A stretch of 5,848 nucleotides of DNA from contig JAODMX010000319.1 in the NCBI GenBank assembly GCA_025464735.1, positions 1 to 5,848 on the forward strand. The letters run 5' to 3'. Each line of letters starts with the position of its first letter. Position 1 is the first letter of the stretch. Source of the stretch: Frondihabitans sp. (GTDB taxonomy: Bacteria; Actinomycetota; Actinomycetes; Actinomycetales; Microbacteriaceae). Positions 5,571 through 5,848 of this stretch are shown here, piece by piece. A program made the position numbers and the translations under genes. Under the pieces are notes generated by a model, which was not told the DNA's origin, did not search any database, and was given only the letters and a program-made list of their open reading frames with translations.

Positions 5571-5848
5571 CTAGCCCCCCGCAACAGCCCCGGAGGGATT
5601 CGCATTGCGGCTGCCGTCAAGGGCGGGTCGACCGCCCGTCTCTACCGGCACTCCATCGACGGGAGCCCCGAACTCGGGCGTGTAGGTCGCGTTGTGCCGG
5701 AAGGTGTCGACGAAACGCTGGAGACGCGGATCCGTTGCGCTCGACACTCGAAGCTGGTGCCCCCAGGCGCTGATCACGATCTTCGACGGCAGGTCGTTCG
5801 ACGCCCACGGCGTGAGATCGACGTACCGGTTGGCGTTCGTCACGGTGG
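5571..5848 (-). CDS. C-terminal end of an unrecognised protein (N-terminus beyond window edge)
   Basis: The frame is open from the right edge to the TAG at 5573-5571, with 91 residues visible. I do not recognise the family. The first part (TNANRYVDLTPWASNDLPSK, then KIVISAWGHQLRVSS) looks like beta-strands of a folded domain, followed by a short amphipathic helix (DPRLQRFVDTFRHN). The last 35 residues are rich in Gly, Pro, Ala and Asn and probably disordered, ending GAVAGG. A GTG at 5843 could be a start, but it has no visible ribosome binding site and the reading frame continues beyond it, so a truncated view of a longer gene is more likely. Base composition matches the neighbouring genes. 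Confidence 0.6.
   Translation of the reverse strand, partial: TVTNANRYVDLTPWASNDLPSKIVISAWGHQLRVSSATDPRLQRFVDTFRHNATYTPEFGAPVDGVPVETGGRPALDGSRNANPSGAVAGG

Noticed and set aside
1..5848. A defence, phage or mobile system hidden in the window
   Set aside because: No integrase, transposase, nuclease, toxin-antitoxin pair, array or att-like repeat is visible; the genes are typical regulators, efflux, wall hydrolase and reductase.

Overview
The window is compact, GC-rich DNA with short intergenic gaps, frequent GTG starts and TAnnnT-type -10 elements placed right in front of start codons. This points to an actinobacterium. The NlpC/P60 exoprotein with a long Arg/Ala/Pro-rich cytoplasmic tail and the very small LysR-like protein with a basic tail suggest Microbacteriaceae or a close relative; this assignment is inference from protein style, not a database match. 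No RNA genes, insertion sequences, CRISPR arrays or prophage genes were seen, and no gap longer than 300 bases lacks a gene.

Left part (1-2001): a TetR-family repressor (minus strand, C-terminus beyond the window) is divergent from a DHA2-type 14-helix drug efflux pump (plus strand). The 65-bp gap holds three copies of the half-site GTATCTTA, including a perfect 22-bp inverted repeat that overlaps the predicted pump promoter. The layout is a classic self-contained efflux switch: ligand releases TetR, and both genes are de-repressed.

Middle (2046-3392): convergent to the pump is an NlpC/P60 peptidoglycan hydrolase on the minus strand. It has about 230 residues of low-complexity cytoplasmic sequence before its only membrane segment. 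The 174 bases from 3393 to 3566 hold its predicted promoter and no other supported feature.

Right part (3567-5553): on the minus strand, reading right to left, come a 116-aa LysR-type helix-turn-helix protein without an effector domain, an HxlR regulator two bases behind it, and a classical short-chain dehydrogenase. An AT-rich palindromic element between HxlR and the dehydrogenase is the likely HxlR operator. Divergent from the LysR-like gene is an MmcQ/YjbR-family gene; the two starts are only 21 bp apart and their predicted -10 boxes share one GGTACC.

The window ends with the C-terminal part of an unrecognised protein (minus strand), convergent to the YjbR-like gene. The region reads mainly as ordinary accessory regulation, efflux and cell-wall genes. 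The most unusual points are the NlpC tail, the HTH-only LysR protein and the repeated signs of leaderless transcription.
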